Assembly: GCA_041393535.1 (NCBI GenBank)
Contig: JAWKJY010000007.1
Location: 124,001-188,000, forward strand
Length of the DNA stretch: 64,000 bases
Origin: JAWKJY01 sp041393535
GTDB lineage: Bacteria; Actinomycetota; Thermoleophilia; Gaiellales; Gaiellaceae
Direction: 5' to 3'
Notes under the pieces: generated by a model
Seen by the model: only the letters and a program-made list of their open reading frames with translations
Database searches by the model: none
What the model was told of the DNA's origin: nothing
Translations under genes and position numbers: made by a program
Shown: in pieces, positions 16,304-25,255 of the stretch
How positions within the stretch are numbered: the first letter of the stretch is position 1
Layout: each line of letters starts with the position of its first letter

Positions 16304-17253
16304 TCAGCGCGCCTTGCACTGGTCGTCGCCCGCGTGGATCGTGTCGGCGAGCGCGTCCATGTTCGCGTCGAGCGTCGTCAGCTCCACGTTCCCCGGATCC
16401 CAGTCGGGGAGCCCGTCGCTCTCCCAGGCGACGATCGGCGTCACGCCCGGGCCCATCGCGGTCATCCGGTAGCGCTCGCCGTTGCCGGCCGGGCGGCGCG
16501 GGCCGCGCGGGTAGCCGGCGTACGGGTCGTGCGGGTAGAAGCCGTAGCAGAAGTTCCCGTTCGGCCTGTGGGCGAGGAAGGAGTTCTCGCGCTTCCAGCC
16601 GTACCCGTAGGCCGAGTCGAGCGTGTCGAGGTACACGTTGCGGCCGAAGTCGTCGAGCGGCGCGCCCGACCGCGTGGCGGCGAACCCGTAGACCGGCTTG
16701 CCGTTGTACGTGAACTTGCCGAACAGGTGGTGGTACACGCGGTTGCCCCAGTCGACGTAGTCGAGGTAGACGTCGAGTTGCGGGATGTCGCCCGTCCAGT
16801 GGGACAGGTGCAGCTCGCGGGCCCGCTGCAGCTTCTTCCACGGCGCATAGCCGAGGTTCGGCAGCATCCGCTGCCAGGACTGCAGCGCCCAGTACGACCC
16901 GTCGGGCGCCTTGCAGGCGACGACGAGGTTCGGCAGGGCCGGGCCGTCGTACGGCTGGCAGCGGTCCTTGAACGTCTTCCAGAGCGGCTTGCGGGTGGTC
17001 TTCCAGCCGCCCGCGTAGTCGAGCTTGAACGCGACCTGCCGGTAGGGCCCGGGTCGCGGGCGCTGACGGCGCCCCAGGCGAGCAGGTTCCACGATCGGCC
17101 CTTCGCCGTGTACTGGACGAGGGCCTGGCCCTTCGCGTCGACCTTCAGGGTCACGTTCCGGGCGTCGCGCGCCACCATCTCGCTCGCGGCGGCCGGGCCG
17201 GCGGCGGCGAGCGCGAGGAGCGCGGTGAGGAGGATGCGGGTGAGGCGTCTCAT
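16304..17253 (-). CDS. secreted protein of unknown function; frame break near 17049
   Basis: The first frame gives a signal peptide (MRRLTRILLTALLALAAAGP then AAA-S) and a mature start; the second frame carries the remaining about 250 residues. They join as AVSARDPGPYRQVAFKLDYA if one G is restored in the GGGCCC run. The mature protein is rich in Trp, Tyr and Gly, with paired Cys in DRCQPYDG and VACKAPDG and in NFCYGF and DDQC, as in a disulfide-bonded extracellular protein. No catalytic family is recognised. AAAGGAG precedes the ATG by about 8 bases. Reconstructed length about 316 residues. Confidence 0.7.
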
Positions 17254-17306
17254 GGTCGTCTCCTTTGCTGCACTGACAGCATCGGTGGGCCCGGCCTCAC
17301 CCTCTT

Positions 17307-17333
17307 CCCTCGATCGAGGGCACTTTTCGAGGG
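17307..17333. promoter_or_regulatory. palindrome plus extra half-site in divergent promoter region
   Basis: CCCTCGATCGAGGG (14-bp palindrome) is followed 6 bases later by TCGAGGG, giving three copies of the half-site between divergent genes. Candidate operator for a dimeric regulator; no regulator gene is adjacent. Confidence 0.35.
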
Positions 17334-17370
17334 ATCCCGGGGCCCGCGCGGGGGAGAGGCGGCGCCCCTC

Positions 17371-17376
17371 TACCAT
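17371..17376 (+). promoter_or_regulatory. -10 box of leaderless hydrolase gene
   Basis: TACCAT ends 7 bases before the GTG start; there is no Shine-Dalgarno motif between. Confidence 0.45.
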
Positions 17377-17383
17377 CCGCCGG

Positions 17384-19183
17384 GTGCGCACCCTCGTCCT
17401 CGCCGCCCTGCTGGTCTGGGCGGGGCGGGCGGCGGCCGCCGACCTCGCGTTCGCGCCCTGCCCCGGCGCCCCTGGCGTCGGCTGCGCCACGCTCGACGTG
17501 CCGCTCGACCACTCGGGCGCGGTCCCGGGCGCGATCGGCCTCCACGTCGAGCGCCGTTCGGCCGTCGGACGGCAGCGGGGGACGCTCGTCGTCCTCGCCG
17601 GCGGGCCGGGCCAGGGAACGAGCCGCGTCATCGGCGCGGGCGCGCTGGCGCAGCTCGCCGACCTCTTCCGCGGCTACGCGATCGTCCTCGTCGACCCGCG
17701 CGGGACCGGGCGCTCGGGCGTGCTGCGGTGCGCGTGGCCGCCGGCCGGCTCGGAGGAGGGCTCGGCCGCGGCGGTCGCCGCCTGCGCCGCGCGCCTCGGC
17801 GGTGCGCGCGGCCTCTACGCGACGCGCGACGCGGCGGCGGACCTGGAGGCCGTGCGCGCGGCGCTCGGGGCCGAGCGGCTCGCGCTCTACGGCACCTCCT
17901 ACGGGACGAAGCTCGCGCAGGCCTACGCGCTGGCGTACCCCAATCGGGCGGAGCGGCTGCTGCTCGACTCGGCGCTCTCGACCGGCTGGGAGGTGGCCGG
18001 GACGACGAGCCTCCAGGCGGCGCCGCGGCTCCTGCGCGAGCTCTGCGCCGCGGTGGCCTGCCCGCGCGGCGCCGGCGACCTCGCCGCCCGCCTCGTCCGC
18101 GTCGCGAGCCGCCTCGGCGCGCGCCCGCGCGTCGTCGCGGCCGTCGCGCCGGACGGGCGGCGCGACCGACGGCTCGTGCTGGACGGGGCGACGCCGTTCG
18201 ACCTGCTCGTCGCGTCGGACCTGAACCCGGCGCTCCGCGCGCTGCTGCCCGGCGCGGTCACGCTCGCCGACCGGGGCGACCTGCGCGGCCTCGCCCGGCT
18301 CGCCGCGCTCCAGGCGGACGCGCCGCGGGGCGCGGCGACGCGCTTCAGCCTCGCGCTGTTCACCACGGTGCTCTGCGAGGAGGGCGCGTTCCCGTGGGAG
18401 CGGACGGCGCCCGTCGAGGGCCGGGAGGCGGCGCTCGAGGCCGCGCTCGCCGCCGTCCCGGACGCCGTCCTGGGCCCGTTCGGGCGCTGGGCCGCCGCGC
18501 GCACCGACCTGCAGGTCGCCGGCTACTGCCTGAGCTGGCCGCAGACGCCGATCGCGCCGACGCTGGCCGCGGGCCCGCTCCCGGACGTGCCGGTCCTGGT
18601 CGTCCAGGGTCGGCTCGACGTCCGCACGCCGCTCGAGCTCGCGCGTCGGGTCGCGGCGCAGTTCCCGCAGGCGCGCGTCCTCGCCGTCCGCGGCACGGGC
18701 CACTCCGTGCTCTCGCCGGCCGAGCCCTGCGTCGAGGACGCGGTGCGCGACTGGCTCGCCGGTCGCGCGGTCGCCGCCGGCTGCGAGGGCTACGGCTCCT
18801 GGCTCGCGGCGACCGCTCCGCCGCCCGCCCGCCTGGCGGCGATCCCGTCGCGCGGCGGACTGCCCGCGCGCGTTGCGCGGACCGTCGCCGCCGTCCGGCT
18901 GACGCTCGCCGACGCGGCGCTCGCGGGGCTCGCCTCGCTGCTCCAGGGTGGCCGAGCGCCCGTGGGCGGGCTCGCGGCCGGGGTGCTGCGGCCCTCGTGG
19001 ACGACGTTCGCGCTCGAGCGCTACGCGGTCGTCGCCGGCGTCGAGCTGAGCGGGCGGCTCGAGCTGCTCGGGACGGAGCTGGTCGGCCGGGTGAGGGTGT
19101 CCGGCGCGGCCGCTGCCGCGGGCGAGCTGCGCGTCGACGGGGCCGGGATCTCGGGGACGCTCGCCGGCACGGCGGTCGGGTGA
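17384..19183 (+). CDS. secreted alpha/beta hydrolase (TAP-like), copy 1
   Basis: A 599-residue exported hydrolase. It has signal peptide VRTLVLAALLVWAGRAAAA, the oxyanion block VVLAGGPGQGTS, DPRGTGRSG, the nucleophile elbow GTSYGT (Ser), the C-terminal TAP-like acid loop LVVQGRLDVRTP (Asp) and His in RGTGHSVLSP. Together these make a full catalytic triad of the Streptomyces tripeptidyl-aminopeptidase (SlpD/E, prolyl aminopeptidase S33) type. After the hydrolase fold comes an extra about 110-residue beta-rich domain shared with the next gene. GTG start; likely a cell-envelope peptidase or esterase. Confidence 0.85.
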   Translation: MRTLVLAALLVWAGRAAAADLAFAPCPGAPGVGCATLDVPLDHSGAVPGAIGLHVERRSAVGRQRGTLVVLAGGPGQGTSRVIGAGALAQLADLFRGYAIVLVDPRGTGRSGVLRCAWPPAGSEEGSAAAVAACAARLGGARGLYATRDAAADLEAVRAALGAERLALYGTSYGTKLAQAYALAYPNRAERLLLDSALSTGWEVAGTTSLQAAPRLLRELCAAVACPRGAGDLAARLVRVASRLGARPRVVAAVAPDGRRDRRLVLDGATPFDLLVASDLNPALRALLPGAVTLADRGDLRGLARLAALQADAPRGAATRFSLALFTTVLCEEGAFPWERTAPVEGREAALEAALAAVPDAVLGPFGRWAAARTDLQVAGYCLSWPQTPIAPTLAAGPLPDVPVLVVQGRLDVRTPLELARRVAAQFPQARVLAVRGTGHSVLSPAEPCVEDAVRDWLAGRAVAAGCEGYGSWLAATAPPPARLAAIPSRGGLPARVARTVAAVRLTLADAALAGLASLLQGGRAPVGGLAAGVLRPSWTTFALERYAVVAGVELSGRLELLGTELVGRVRVSGAAAAAGELRVDGAGISGTLAGTAVG

Positions 19184-21057
19184 GGCCGGCGCGCCTCGCG
19201 TGGCTCGTGCTCGGGCTCGCGCTCCTCGGCGCGGCCGCGCCCGACCGGGCCGGCGCGGCGCTCGACTTCCGCCCGTGCCGGGGGAGCCCCTCGCTCGACT
19301 GCTCGAGCCTGCGCGTGCCGCTCGACCGGCGGGGCCCGCTGGCGGGCTCGGTCGACCTGCACGTCGAGCGCTTCCGGACGGCGGGGGAGAGCCAGGGCAC
19401 GCTCGTGCTCGTCCCCGGCGGCCCGGGGCAGTCTGCGACGGGCGTCCTCGACCCGTACACGCTCTTCTGGTTCGGGACGCTGCTCGGCGACTACGAGGCC
19501 GTCGCCTTCGACCCGCGCGGGACGGGCCGGTCGAGCCTGCTCGACTGCCCGGCCGTCCAGCGCGCGGACGAGGACGCGCTCGGCCGGCTGCCCGGGCTCG
19601 TCGCCGCCTGCGCCGCCGCGCTCGGCTCGCGCCGCCACGCGCACGCCACCCTCGACCACGTCGACGACCTCGAGGCCGTGCGGCGCGCGCTCGGCGTCGA
19701 GCGGATCGCGATCGCGGGCTTCTCCTGGGGCGGGCGCGTCGCGCAGGCCTACGCGCTGCGCTACCCCGAGCACGTCGAGCGGCTGCTGCTCGTCTCGCCG
19801 GCGGGGCTCGAGCAGTCGTGGCAGGCGAACGGCGAGGCCCTGCGCGTCGCGCCGCGCGTCCTCGCCGACCTCTGCTCCGGCCCCTGCGCCGAGCGGGCGC
19901 CGGGCTTCGCGGCGACGCTCGTCTCGGTCGCGAACCGGCTCGGCGCAGCCGGTGAGGCGGGGCTCGCGGCGGATCGACGCGGGCGGCTCCGGCCGGCGCG
20001 CCTGCGCGGCCTCGACCTGGTCGGCCTCGTCCTCTCGACCGACCTGAACCCGGCCGTCGCCGCGCTCCTGCCGGACGCGGTCGCGGCCGCAGCACGCGGC
20101 GACCTCGCGTCCCTGCTGCGGCTGCGCGACGCGGCCGGCGGGTCGCCGGAGGTGCCGGCGCGCGAGCTGAGCGGCGCCCTCTTCCTGGCGACGACCTGCG
20201 CCGACACCGCCTTCCCGTGGCGTCCCGCGGATCGGCTCGCCGTCCGCCGGACGGCGCTCGCGCGCGCCCTGCGGGCGCTGCCCGCGGGCGCGACCGGCCT
20301 GTTCGGCCGCTGGGCGCTCGACGCGCAGCAGGGGCTGGTCGCGCGGCTCTGCCTCGGCTGGCCCGGCAGGGACGAGCGGGCCGACCTGCCGACGGGCGGC
20401 GGGCCGGACGTGCCGGTGCTCGTCGTCTCGGGGAGCCGCGACCTGCGCACCCCGCTCGAGTCGACCGAGGCCGTCCTCGCGCGCTTCCCGTCCGCGCACG
20501 TCGTCGAGGCGCGCGGCCTCGGCCACACGCCGCTCACGCCGCTCGAGCCCTGCCTCGCCGGCGCGGTCGCCGTGTGGGCGCGCGGCGCCGCGGTGCCCGA
20601 CTGGTGCCCGCCCGCGGCGTCGCCGGTCGCGGCCCCGCCGACGGTGCCCGCGCCGCGTGCGGGTGCGCGGGGCCGCGAGCGCGCGACGGGGACGCTCGAG
20701 GCCGTCGCGGGCACGGTCGCCGACGCGGCCGCGATCCGCCTCGTCCCGCTGCTGCAGGGCGGCGACGGGCCGATCGGCGGCGTCCGCGGCGGCCTCCTGC
20801 GCCCGCTCGACGACGGCCGCTTCCGGCTCGTCGACTACGCGGCCGTCGCCGGCGTTCGCGTGAGCGGCGTCCTCGCCGTGCGCGGGGACGTCGTCGAGGG
20901 GCTCGTCGTCGTGCGCGGCGCGCGGGCCCTCCGGGGCAGGGTGGAGCTGCGCGACGGCCAGCTGGCCGGCCGCTTCGGCGACCTGTCCGTGACGATCGAG
21001 GGCGAGGTCGCCGCACCCGGCGGCCCGCTGCTCGCCGCCGTCGGCGCGGCTCCCTAG
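19180..21057 (+). CDS. secreted alpha/beta hydrolase (TAP-like), copy 2
   Basis: A 625-residue tandem paralogue of the preceding gene, starting at a GTG that overlaps its stop (GTGA). It keeps the signal peptide, VLVPGGPGQSATG, FDPRGTGRSS, the nucleophile motif GFSWGG (Ser), the acid loop VVSGSRDLRTP and His in ARGLGHTPLTP. It has the same C-terminal beta-rich extension (GVLAVRGDVVEGLVVVRGAR). The two copies differ at the residues next to the nucleophile, which suggests different substrate ranges. Its 3' end overlaps the convergent LLM gene by 4 bases. Confidence 0.85.
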   Translation: MRPARLAWLVLGLALLGAAAPDRAGAALDFRPCRGSPSLDCSSLRVPLDRRGPLAGSVDLHVERFRTAGESQGTLVLVPGGPGQSATGVLDPYTLFWFGTLLGDYEAVAFDPRGTGRSSLLDCPAVQRADEDALGRLPGLVAACAAALGSRRHAHATLDHVDDLEAVRRALGVERIAIAGFSWGGRVAQAYALRYPEHVERLLLVSPAGLEQSWQANGEALRVAPRVLADLCSGPCAERAPGFAATLVSVANRLGAAGEAGLAADRRGRLRPARLRGLDLVGLVLSTDLNPAVAALLPDAVAAAARGDLASLLRLRDAAGGSPEVPARELSGALFLATTCADTAFPWRPADRLAVRRTALARALRALPAGATGLFGRWALDAQQGLVARLCLGWPGRDERADLPTGGGPDVPVLVVSGSRDLRTPLESTEAVLARFPSAHVVEARGLGHTPLTPLEPCLAGAVAVWARGAAVPDWCPPAASPVAAPPTVPAPRAGARGRERATGTLEAVAGTVADAAAIRLVPLLQGGDGPIGGVRGGLLRPLDDGRFRLVDYAAVAGVRVSGVLAVRGDVVEGLVVVRGARALRGRVELRDGQLAGRFGDLSVTIEGEVAAPGGPLLAAVGAAP

Positions 21058-22046
21058 ACGTTCGGGACGATCTCGCGGCCGTAGAGGTCGAGCGTCCGCT
21101 CCTGGTCGTGGGTCATCAGGTAGATGTTCCACTGCGAGACGCCGACGGCCTCGAGCCGCTTCAGCTTCTCGACGTGCTGCTCGGGCGTGCCGAGGATGCA
21201 GAAGCGGTCGCACGTCTCGTCGTCGACGAACTGGCCGTGCTCGGCGCCGACGCGCGAGTGGTCCTTGTAGTCGTAGAACTCGCGCTGCTCGACGTAGCGG
21301 ACGAGCGAGTCCGGCAGCTCCTCCTTCGGGTACTTGCGGAGCAGGTCGACGACGTGGTTCGACACCATCGCGGGGAACCAGCGCACCTGGTCCCGCGCGT
21401 GCGCGAGGTCGTCGGAGACGAACGCCGGGGCCGACACGATCGGCTGCAGCGCGTCCGGGTCGCGCCCCGCCTCGGCGGCCGCCCGGCGCGCGATGCCCAT
21501 GATCCAGTCGACGATGTCGGGGTCGGCGAGCTGGATGATCACGCCGTCGGAGACCCGGCCGGCGATCGAGAGCACCTTCGGGCCGTAGCCGGCGACGTAG
21601 AGCGGGATCTGCGGCAGCCCCTTCGCCCACTCGAGCTGGATCTCCGTGTCGTTCACGGTCACCGGCCGGCCGTTCATCAGCTCGCGGATCGTCCGGCAGT
21701 CCTGCTCGAACTGGGCCACCCTGACCGGCTCCTGCCCGATCACCCGCCGCGCCGAGTCGCCGCGGCCGATGCCGCACACGACGCGGCCGCCCGAGATGTC
21801 CTGGAGCGTCGCGTGGAGGCTCGCGACGACGCTCGGGTCGCGCGTGCCGGGGTTCGTGACGCAGAGGCCGACCTTCATCGACCTCGTGCGGAGCGCCATC
21901 ATCGTCAGGAGCGGCGAGCACTCCTGCCAGAGGACGTGCGAGTCGTACGTCCAGCCGTGCTGGAACCCGTTCGCCTCCGCGCGCTCGAGCAGCTCGAGCA
22001 GCCGCGTGTGCGGCGGGTCGGGGAGGATGGTGACGCCGAACTCCAT
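21054..22046 (-). CDS. LLM-class F420-dependent oxidoreductase
   Basis: A 330-residue luciferase-like monooxygenase fold protein (TIM barrel). The N-terminal MEFGVTILPDPPHTRLLELL, CVTNPGTRDPSVVASLHATL and GRVVCGIGRGDSARRVIG match actinobacterial F420-dependent reductases of the TIGR03842 type. A leader with GAGGAGCGAGGG precedes the ATG. F420 dependence is a family-level inference; the substrate is unknown. Confidence 0.88.
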   Translation of the reverse strand: MEFGVTILPDPPHTRLLELLERAEANGFQHGWTYDSHVLWQECSPLLTMMALRTRSMKVGLCVTNPGTRDPSVVASLHATLQDISGGRVVCGIGRGDSARRVIGQEPVRVAQFEQDCRTIRELMNGRPVTVNDTEIQLEWAKGLPQIPLYVAGYGPKVLSIAGRVSDGVIIQLADPDIVDWIMGIARRAAAEAGRDPDALQPIVSAPAFVSDDLAHARDQVRWFPAMVSNHVVDLLRKYPKEELPDSLVRYVEQREFYDYKDHSRVGAEHGQFVDDETCDRFCILGTPEQHVEKLKRLEAVGVSQWNIYLMTHDQERTLDLYGREIVPNV

Positions 22047-22121
22047 GGGGCCCTCGCTCCTCGGTCGCGATCGGGGAAAGGCGCAGGGTAGCGGCTGGCC
22101 GCGCCCCCGGCCGGGCCTGGC

Positions 22122-22457
22122 TCAGGCCCAGCCGAGCTCGTCGAGGCGGTCGTCGTCGATCCCGAAGTGGTGCGCGAGCTCGTGCAGGACCGTGATCCGG
22201 ATCTCCTCCTCGAGCAGCTCGCGGTCGTGGCCGAACTCCTCGACGAGCGGCAGCCGGTAGATCGAGATCGTGTCGGGGAGGACGCCGCCGTAGGCCGAGT
22301 CGCGCTCCGTCAGCGGGATGCCGTGGTAGAGCCCGAACAGGTCGGGGTCCTCGGGATGCTCGTCCTCGATCAGGATCTCGACGTTCGAGACGGCGCGCGC
22401 GAGATGGGCCGGGAGCGAGGCGAGCGCGCGGTCGACGATGACGTCGAAGTCGGTCAC
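22122..22457 (-). CDS. zincin-like metallopeptidase family protein (DUF1025 type)
   Basis: A short, about 111-residue protein ending with the extended zinc motif HELAHHFGIDDDRLDELGWA (HExxHxxG...D), preceded by ISIYRLPLVEEFG and ITVLHELAHH. This is the minimal zincin fold seen widely in actinobacteria, of unproven proteolytic activity. The GTG at 22457 puts TDFDVIVDRALASLPAHLA at the usual N-terminus; a GTG at 22475 is an alternative. It follows argF by about 30 bases and may be co-transcribed. Confidence 0.82.
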   Translation of the reverse strand: MTDFDVIVDRALASLPAHLARAVSNVEILIEDEHPEDPDLFGLYHGIPLTERDSAYGGVLPDTISIYRLPLVEEFGHDRELLEEEIRITVLHELAHHFGIDDDRLDELGWA

Positions 22458-22488
22458 GGCACGCCAAGCATGCACGAGCCCGCCGCGC

Positions 22489-23439
22489 TCAGCGGACGAC
22501 GAGCGCGAGCAGCCCCTTCTGGGCGTGCAGGCGGTTCTCGGCCTGGTCCCAGACGGCCGAGCGGGGGCCGTAGAGCACGCCCTCGGTGATCTCCTCGCCG
22601 CAGCGAGCGGGGAGGCAGTGCATCACGACCGCGCGCTCGGACGCGAGCGCGAGCAGCGCCTCGTCGACGCCGAAGAGCGAGAAGGCGGCTCGGCGCGCCT
22701 CCTGCTCGTCCTCCTTGCCCATGCTCGTCCAGACGTCGGTGTAGAGGACGTCGGCCCCGGTCGCCGCCTCCCGCGGGTCGTGCACGACGCGGACGGTCGA
22801 GCCGGCGCGCGCCGCCGCCTCCTGGCAGGCGCCCACGACCTCCGGGCGCGGCTCGTAGCCCGGCGGGCTCGCGACGACCACGTCGACGCCGAGCTTCGCG
22901 CACACGGTCATCAGCGAGTGCGTCACGTTGTTGTCGCCGTCCCCGAGGTACGCGACCCGCACGCCCTCGAGCCCGTCGAAGCGCTCCCTGATCGTCAGCA
23001 CGTCGGCGAGCGCCTGGCAGGGGTGGAACGCGTCGCTCAGCCCGTTGATCACCGGCACCTCCGCCCAGCGGGCGAGCTCGTCCACGAGCGACTGGCGGTA
23101 CGCGCGGACGACGATCGCGTCGACGTAGCGGGACATGACGAGCGCGGTGTCGCGGATCGGCTCGCCGCCCTTGCCGACGTGCATCAGCTCCATCGAGAGG
23201 TCGAGCGCGTGACCGCCGAGCTGCTGCATCGCGACGACGAACGAGATGCGCGTGCGCGTGGACGGCTTCTCGAACAGCAGCGCGATCGTCCGCCCCTCGA
23301 GCAGCGAGTGCTCGGCCCGCTGGCGCTGGCGCGCCTTGAGGCGCTCGGCCTGCTCGAGGACGAGCCGGATCTCCTCGGGCGTCCAGTCCTGCAGGCGCAC
23401 GAGGCTCCGGCCCTTCAGGCTCGTCGGGATCGCGACCAT
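22489..23439 (-). CDS. argF: ornithine carbamoyltransferase
   Basis: A 316-residue cytosolic enzyme of arginine biosynthesis (carbamoyl phosphate + ornithine to citrulline). The carbamoyl-phosphate motif EKPSTRTRISF, DAFHPCQALADVLT, the ornithine-side DVWTSMGKEDE and HCLPARCGEEI are all present, distinguishing it from aspartate transcarbamylase. No other arg genes are in the window, so the pathway is scattered. A TAGTAT box 9 bases before the ATG suggests a very short or absent leader. Confidence 0.96.
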   Translation of the reverse strand: MVAIPTSLKGRSLVRLQDWTPEEIRLVLEQAERLKARQRQRAEHSLLEGRTIALLFEKPSTRTRISFVVAMQQLGGHALDLSMELMHVGKGGEPIRDTALVMSRYVDAIVVRAYRQSLVDELARWAEVPVINGLSDAFHPCQALADVLTIRERFDGLEGVRVAYLGDGDNNVTHSLMTVCAKLGVDVVVASPPGYEPRPEVVGACQEAAARAGSTVRVVHDPREAATGADVLYTDVWTSMGKEDEQEARRAAFSLFGVDEALLALASERAVVMHCLPARCGEEITEGVLYGPRSAVWDQAENRLHAQKGLLALVVR

Positions 23440-23765
23440 AGGCGCGCGATACTAGCCGACGACCGACATTGACAGGAATCCGCTCAGGTTTCATGCCTGC
23501 CAAGGCAGTAGGCGCCCGACCGTGGGAGGACCACCTGCGATGGCTCGTCGGCCGCTGCGAGCCCTTCCGGGAGGTCGCGAGGCTCCAGGGCGAGATGGGC
23601 CGGCTCCGGGGCTCGGCGAAGGCGCGCGCCGGCCCCGCGCCCGACGCCCCGCCCTCGGCGTGCAGGAGACCGAGGGCGCGCGCGGTCGGGATCGCCGCCT
23701 GGACGTCGCGACGGCCAGGCGGGCGCGGGTCGGGGCGTCACGGCCGCCCCGACGCGCGCTCCGGC
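23440..23765. other. intergenic region, no convincing gene
   Basis: 326 bases between the argF start and the end of the M3-like peptidase gene. It contains the argF -10-like TAGTAT (minus strand, 23449-23454), a small CTGCC-AA-GGCAG repeat at 23497-23508 and the peptidase terminator at 23729-23753. Short open frames here have Arg/Pro-rich translations without domain character. Confidence 0.5.
23729..23753 (-). terminator. hairpin after M3-like peptidase gene
   Basis: 9-bp stem GTCGGGGCG/CGCCCCGAC with a 7-base loop, 13 bases past the stop codon. Confidence 0.6.
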
Positions 23766-25232
23766 TCAGCCGAGCCGCTGGCGGGCGCGCTCGACCGTCG
23801 CGTCCAGCTCGACGGGATGGCCCGTCAGCTCGCGCAGGAGCGTGTCGGCGTCCATCCCCTGGCCCTCGTGCCAGAGCTCGCGCAGTAGGTCGCCCGCGCG
23901 CCGCTGCGCGAACCAGGCGCTGCCGTGCTCGCCGGCGAGGTGCGCGTGCAGCCCGGCCTCGAGCCCCCACGCGCGCAGGTAGCTCGCGGCGTAGAAGCCC
24001 TCGTCCACGTCGAGCAGGAAGTCCGCGGGCGAGGGCTCGATCCGGGTCGCACGCAGCTGGAGCTCGACGTAGCGGTCGCGCAGCCGCTCGAGGTCGGCGC
24101 CCTCGCCGTGCAGCTCGAGCTCGTACAGGAGCTTCGCGCAGTAGCGGCGGAGCGCGAACAGGAGCAGCGGGGCGAAGTCCCGCGCGAGCGTCCCGGGCCG
24201 CCCCACGTCGAGCCGACGGCCGAGCCAGGTCGGGTCGTCGACGAGGTGCTCGAGCAGGAACGCGTACCCCTCGGTGACCGCGTCGTCGCCCAGCCGGCGG
24301 GCCTCGAGCGGCAGCCGGGCCGCGGTGTGCCCGAAGTGCTCCGCGTGCCCGGCCTCGTGGAAGAGCGCCCGCCAGTCGTCGCGCCCGCCGATCGGGCGCA
24401 CGGACAGGACGACGCGGCCCGGCACCTCGATCACGGCGCAGAACGCGCGCGGGTCCTTCGTCGGGCGGTCCTCGACGTCCAGCTCGATGTTCCGCTGGGC
24501 GCGCAGGTCGATGCCGAGCCCGGCGAGCGTCGCCTCGAGCGCGGGGACCATCAGGCGGGCCGGGAACGCCTCGTCGCTCGCCGGATCGCGCCAGAGCCGC
24601 GGCAGGTCGTGGCGGCGGACGTCGTCGAGCCCGAGGCCGAGCCGCTCCCGGCAGAGGGCGTCGAACGCGTCGACGTAGTCCGACTCGCTGTCCTCGAGCA
24701 CCCGCTCGCACGCCGCGGCGAGCTCGTCCAGCCGCAGGCCGAACGCCTCGTACAGCGCGCGCGCGCTCGGCTGCCCGAGGGCGCGCACCTCCTCGGCGTG
24801 GCGCTCGCGCGCGGCAGCGAGCAGCGGCTCGAGCCGCGAGGACACGAGCGCCGTCCGCGCGCGATCGAGCGCGGCGCGCCGCTCGCGGTCCGGCTCGTTC
24901 GCGATCGAGGGCCGGAGCTCCCGGTACGGGATCGAGGCGCCCGCGACGTCGGCGGCGAGGCTCGCCTCGAGCCGCGCCAGCTCCCCCGCCTCCGCGCGCG
25001 TCGCCCGGGCCAGGTGGCCCTCGCACGCGAAGCGCCACAGCTGGCGGGCGCCGGGCCCGGCCTCGCCGAGCTCCCGGCAGGTGGAGGGCTCCGTCAGGCC
25101 GGCGTGCCGGTCGTAGATCGGCTCGAGGTCGAGCGTCGGCTTGAGGCCGGCGTAGTGGAGGTAGTGCTCCTCGTCGAGCGCGGCGAGGAACCTGTCGGCC
25201 TCGTCGCGGTACAGGTCGAGGTCGACCGCCAC
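23766..25232 (-). CDS. M3-like zinc metallopeptidase (oligopeptidase fold)
   Basis: A 488-residue, mostly helical soluble protein with gluzincin zinc motif HEAGHAEHF (His292, Glu293, His296) and the third ligand Glu321 in TEGYAFLLEHL. This layout matches M3/M2/M32-type oligopeptidases. It is shorter than typical M3 enzymes (600-700 residues) and lacks obvious PepF/PepA signatures, so substrate and family subdivision are open. GTG start; the divergent yjbQ gene lies 23 bases away and shares a symmetric -10 element. Confidence 0.75.
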   Translation of the reverse strand: MAVDLDLYRDEADRFLAALDEEHYLHYAGLKPTLDLEPIYDRHAGLTEPSTCRELGEAGPGARQLWRFACEGHLARATRAEAGELARLEASLAADVAGASIPYRELRPSIANEPDRERRAALDRARTALVSSRLEPLLAAARERHAEEVRALGQPSARALYEAFGLRLDELAAACERVLEDSESDYVDAFDALCRERLGLGLDDVRRHDLPRLWRDPASDEAFPARLMVPALEATLAGLGIDLRAQRNIELDVEDRPTKDPRAFCAVIEVPGRVVLSVRPIGGRDDWRALFHEAGHAEHFGHTAARLPLEARRLGDDAVTEGYAFLLEHLVDDPTWLGRRLDVGRPGTLARDFAPLLLFALRRYCAKLLYELELHGEGADLERLRDRYVELQLRATRIEPSPADFLLDVDEGFYAASYLRAWGLEAGLHAHLAGEHGSAWFAQRRAGDLLRELWHEGQGMDADTLLRELTGHPVELDATVERARQRLG

Positions 25233-25239
25233 GATCGCG

Positions 25240-25246
25240 TAGGATA
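25240..25246. promoter_or_regulatory. symmetric bidirectional -10 element
   Basis: TAGGATA reads TAGGAT rightward (10 bases before the yjbQ ATG) and TATCCT leftward (8 bases before the peptidase GTG). One 7-bp element can therefore serve both divergent genes. Confidence 0.5.
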
Positions 25247-25255
25247 GCCCGCGCC

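Noticed and set aside
19021..22467. 1148-codon minus-strand open frame across hydrolase and LLM genes
   Set aside because: It crosses genes with clear catalytic motifs in other frames and has no protein-like features.
23484..23741. Open frames in the argF upstream gap
   Set aside because: Arg/Pro-rich translations, no ribosome binding site and no domain character.
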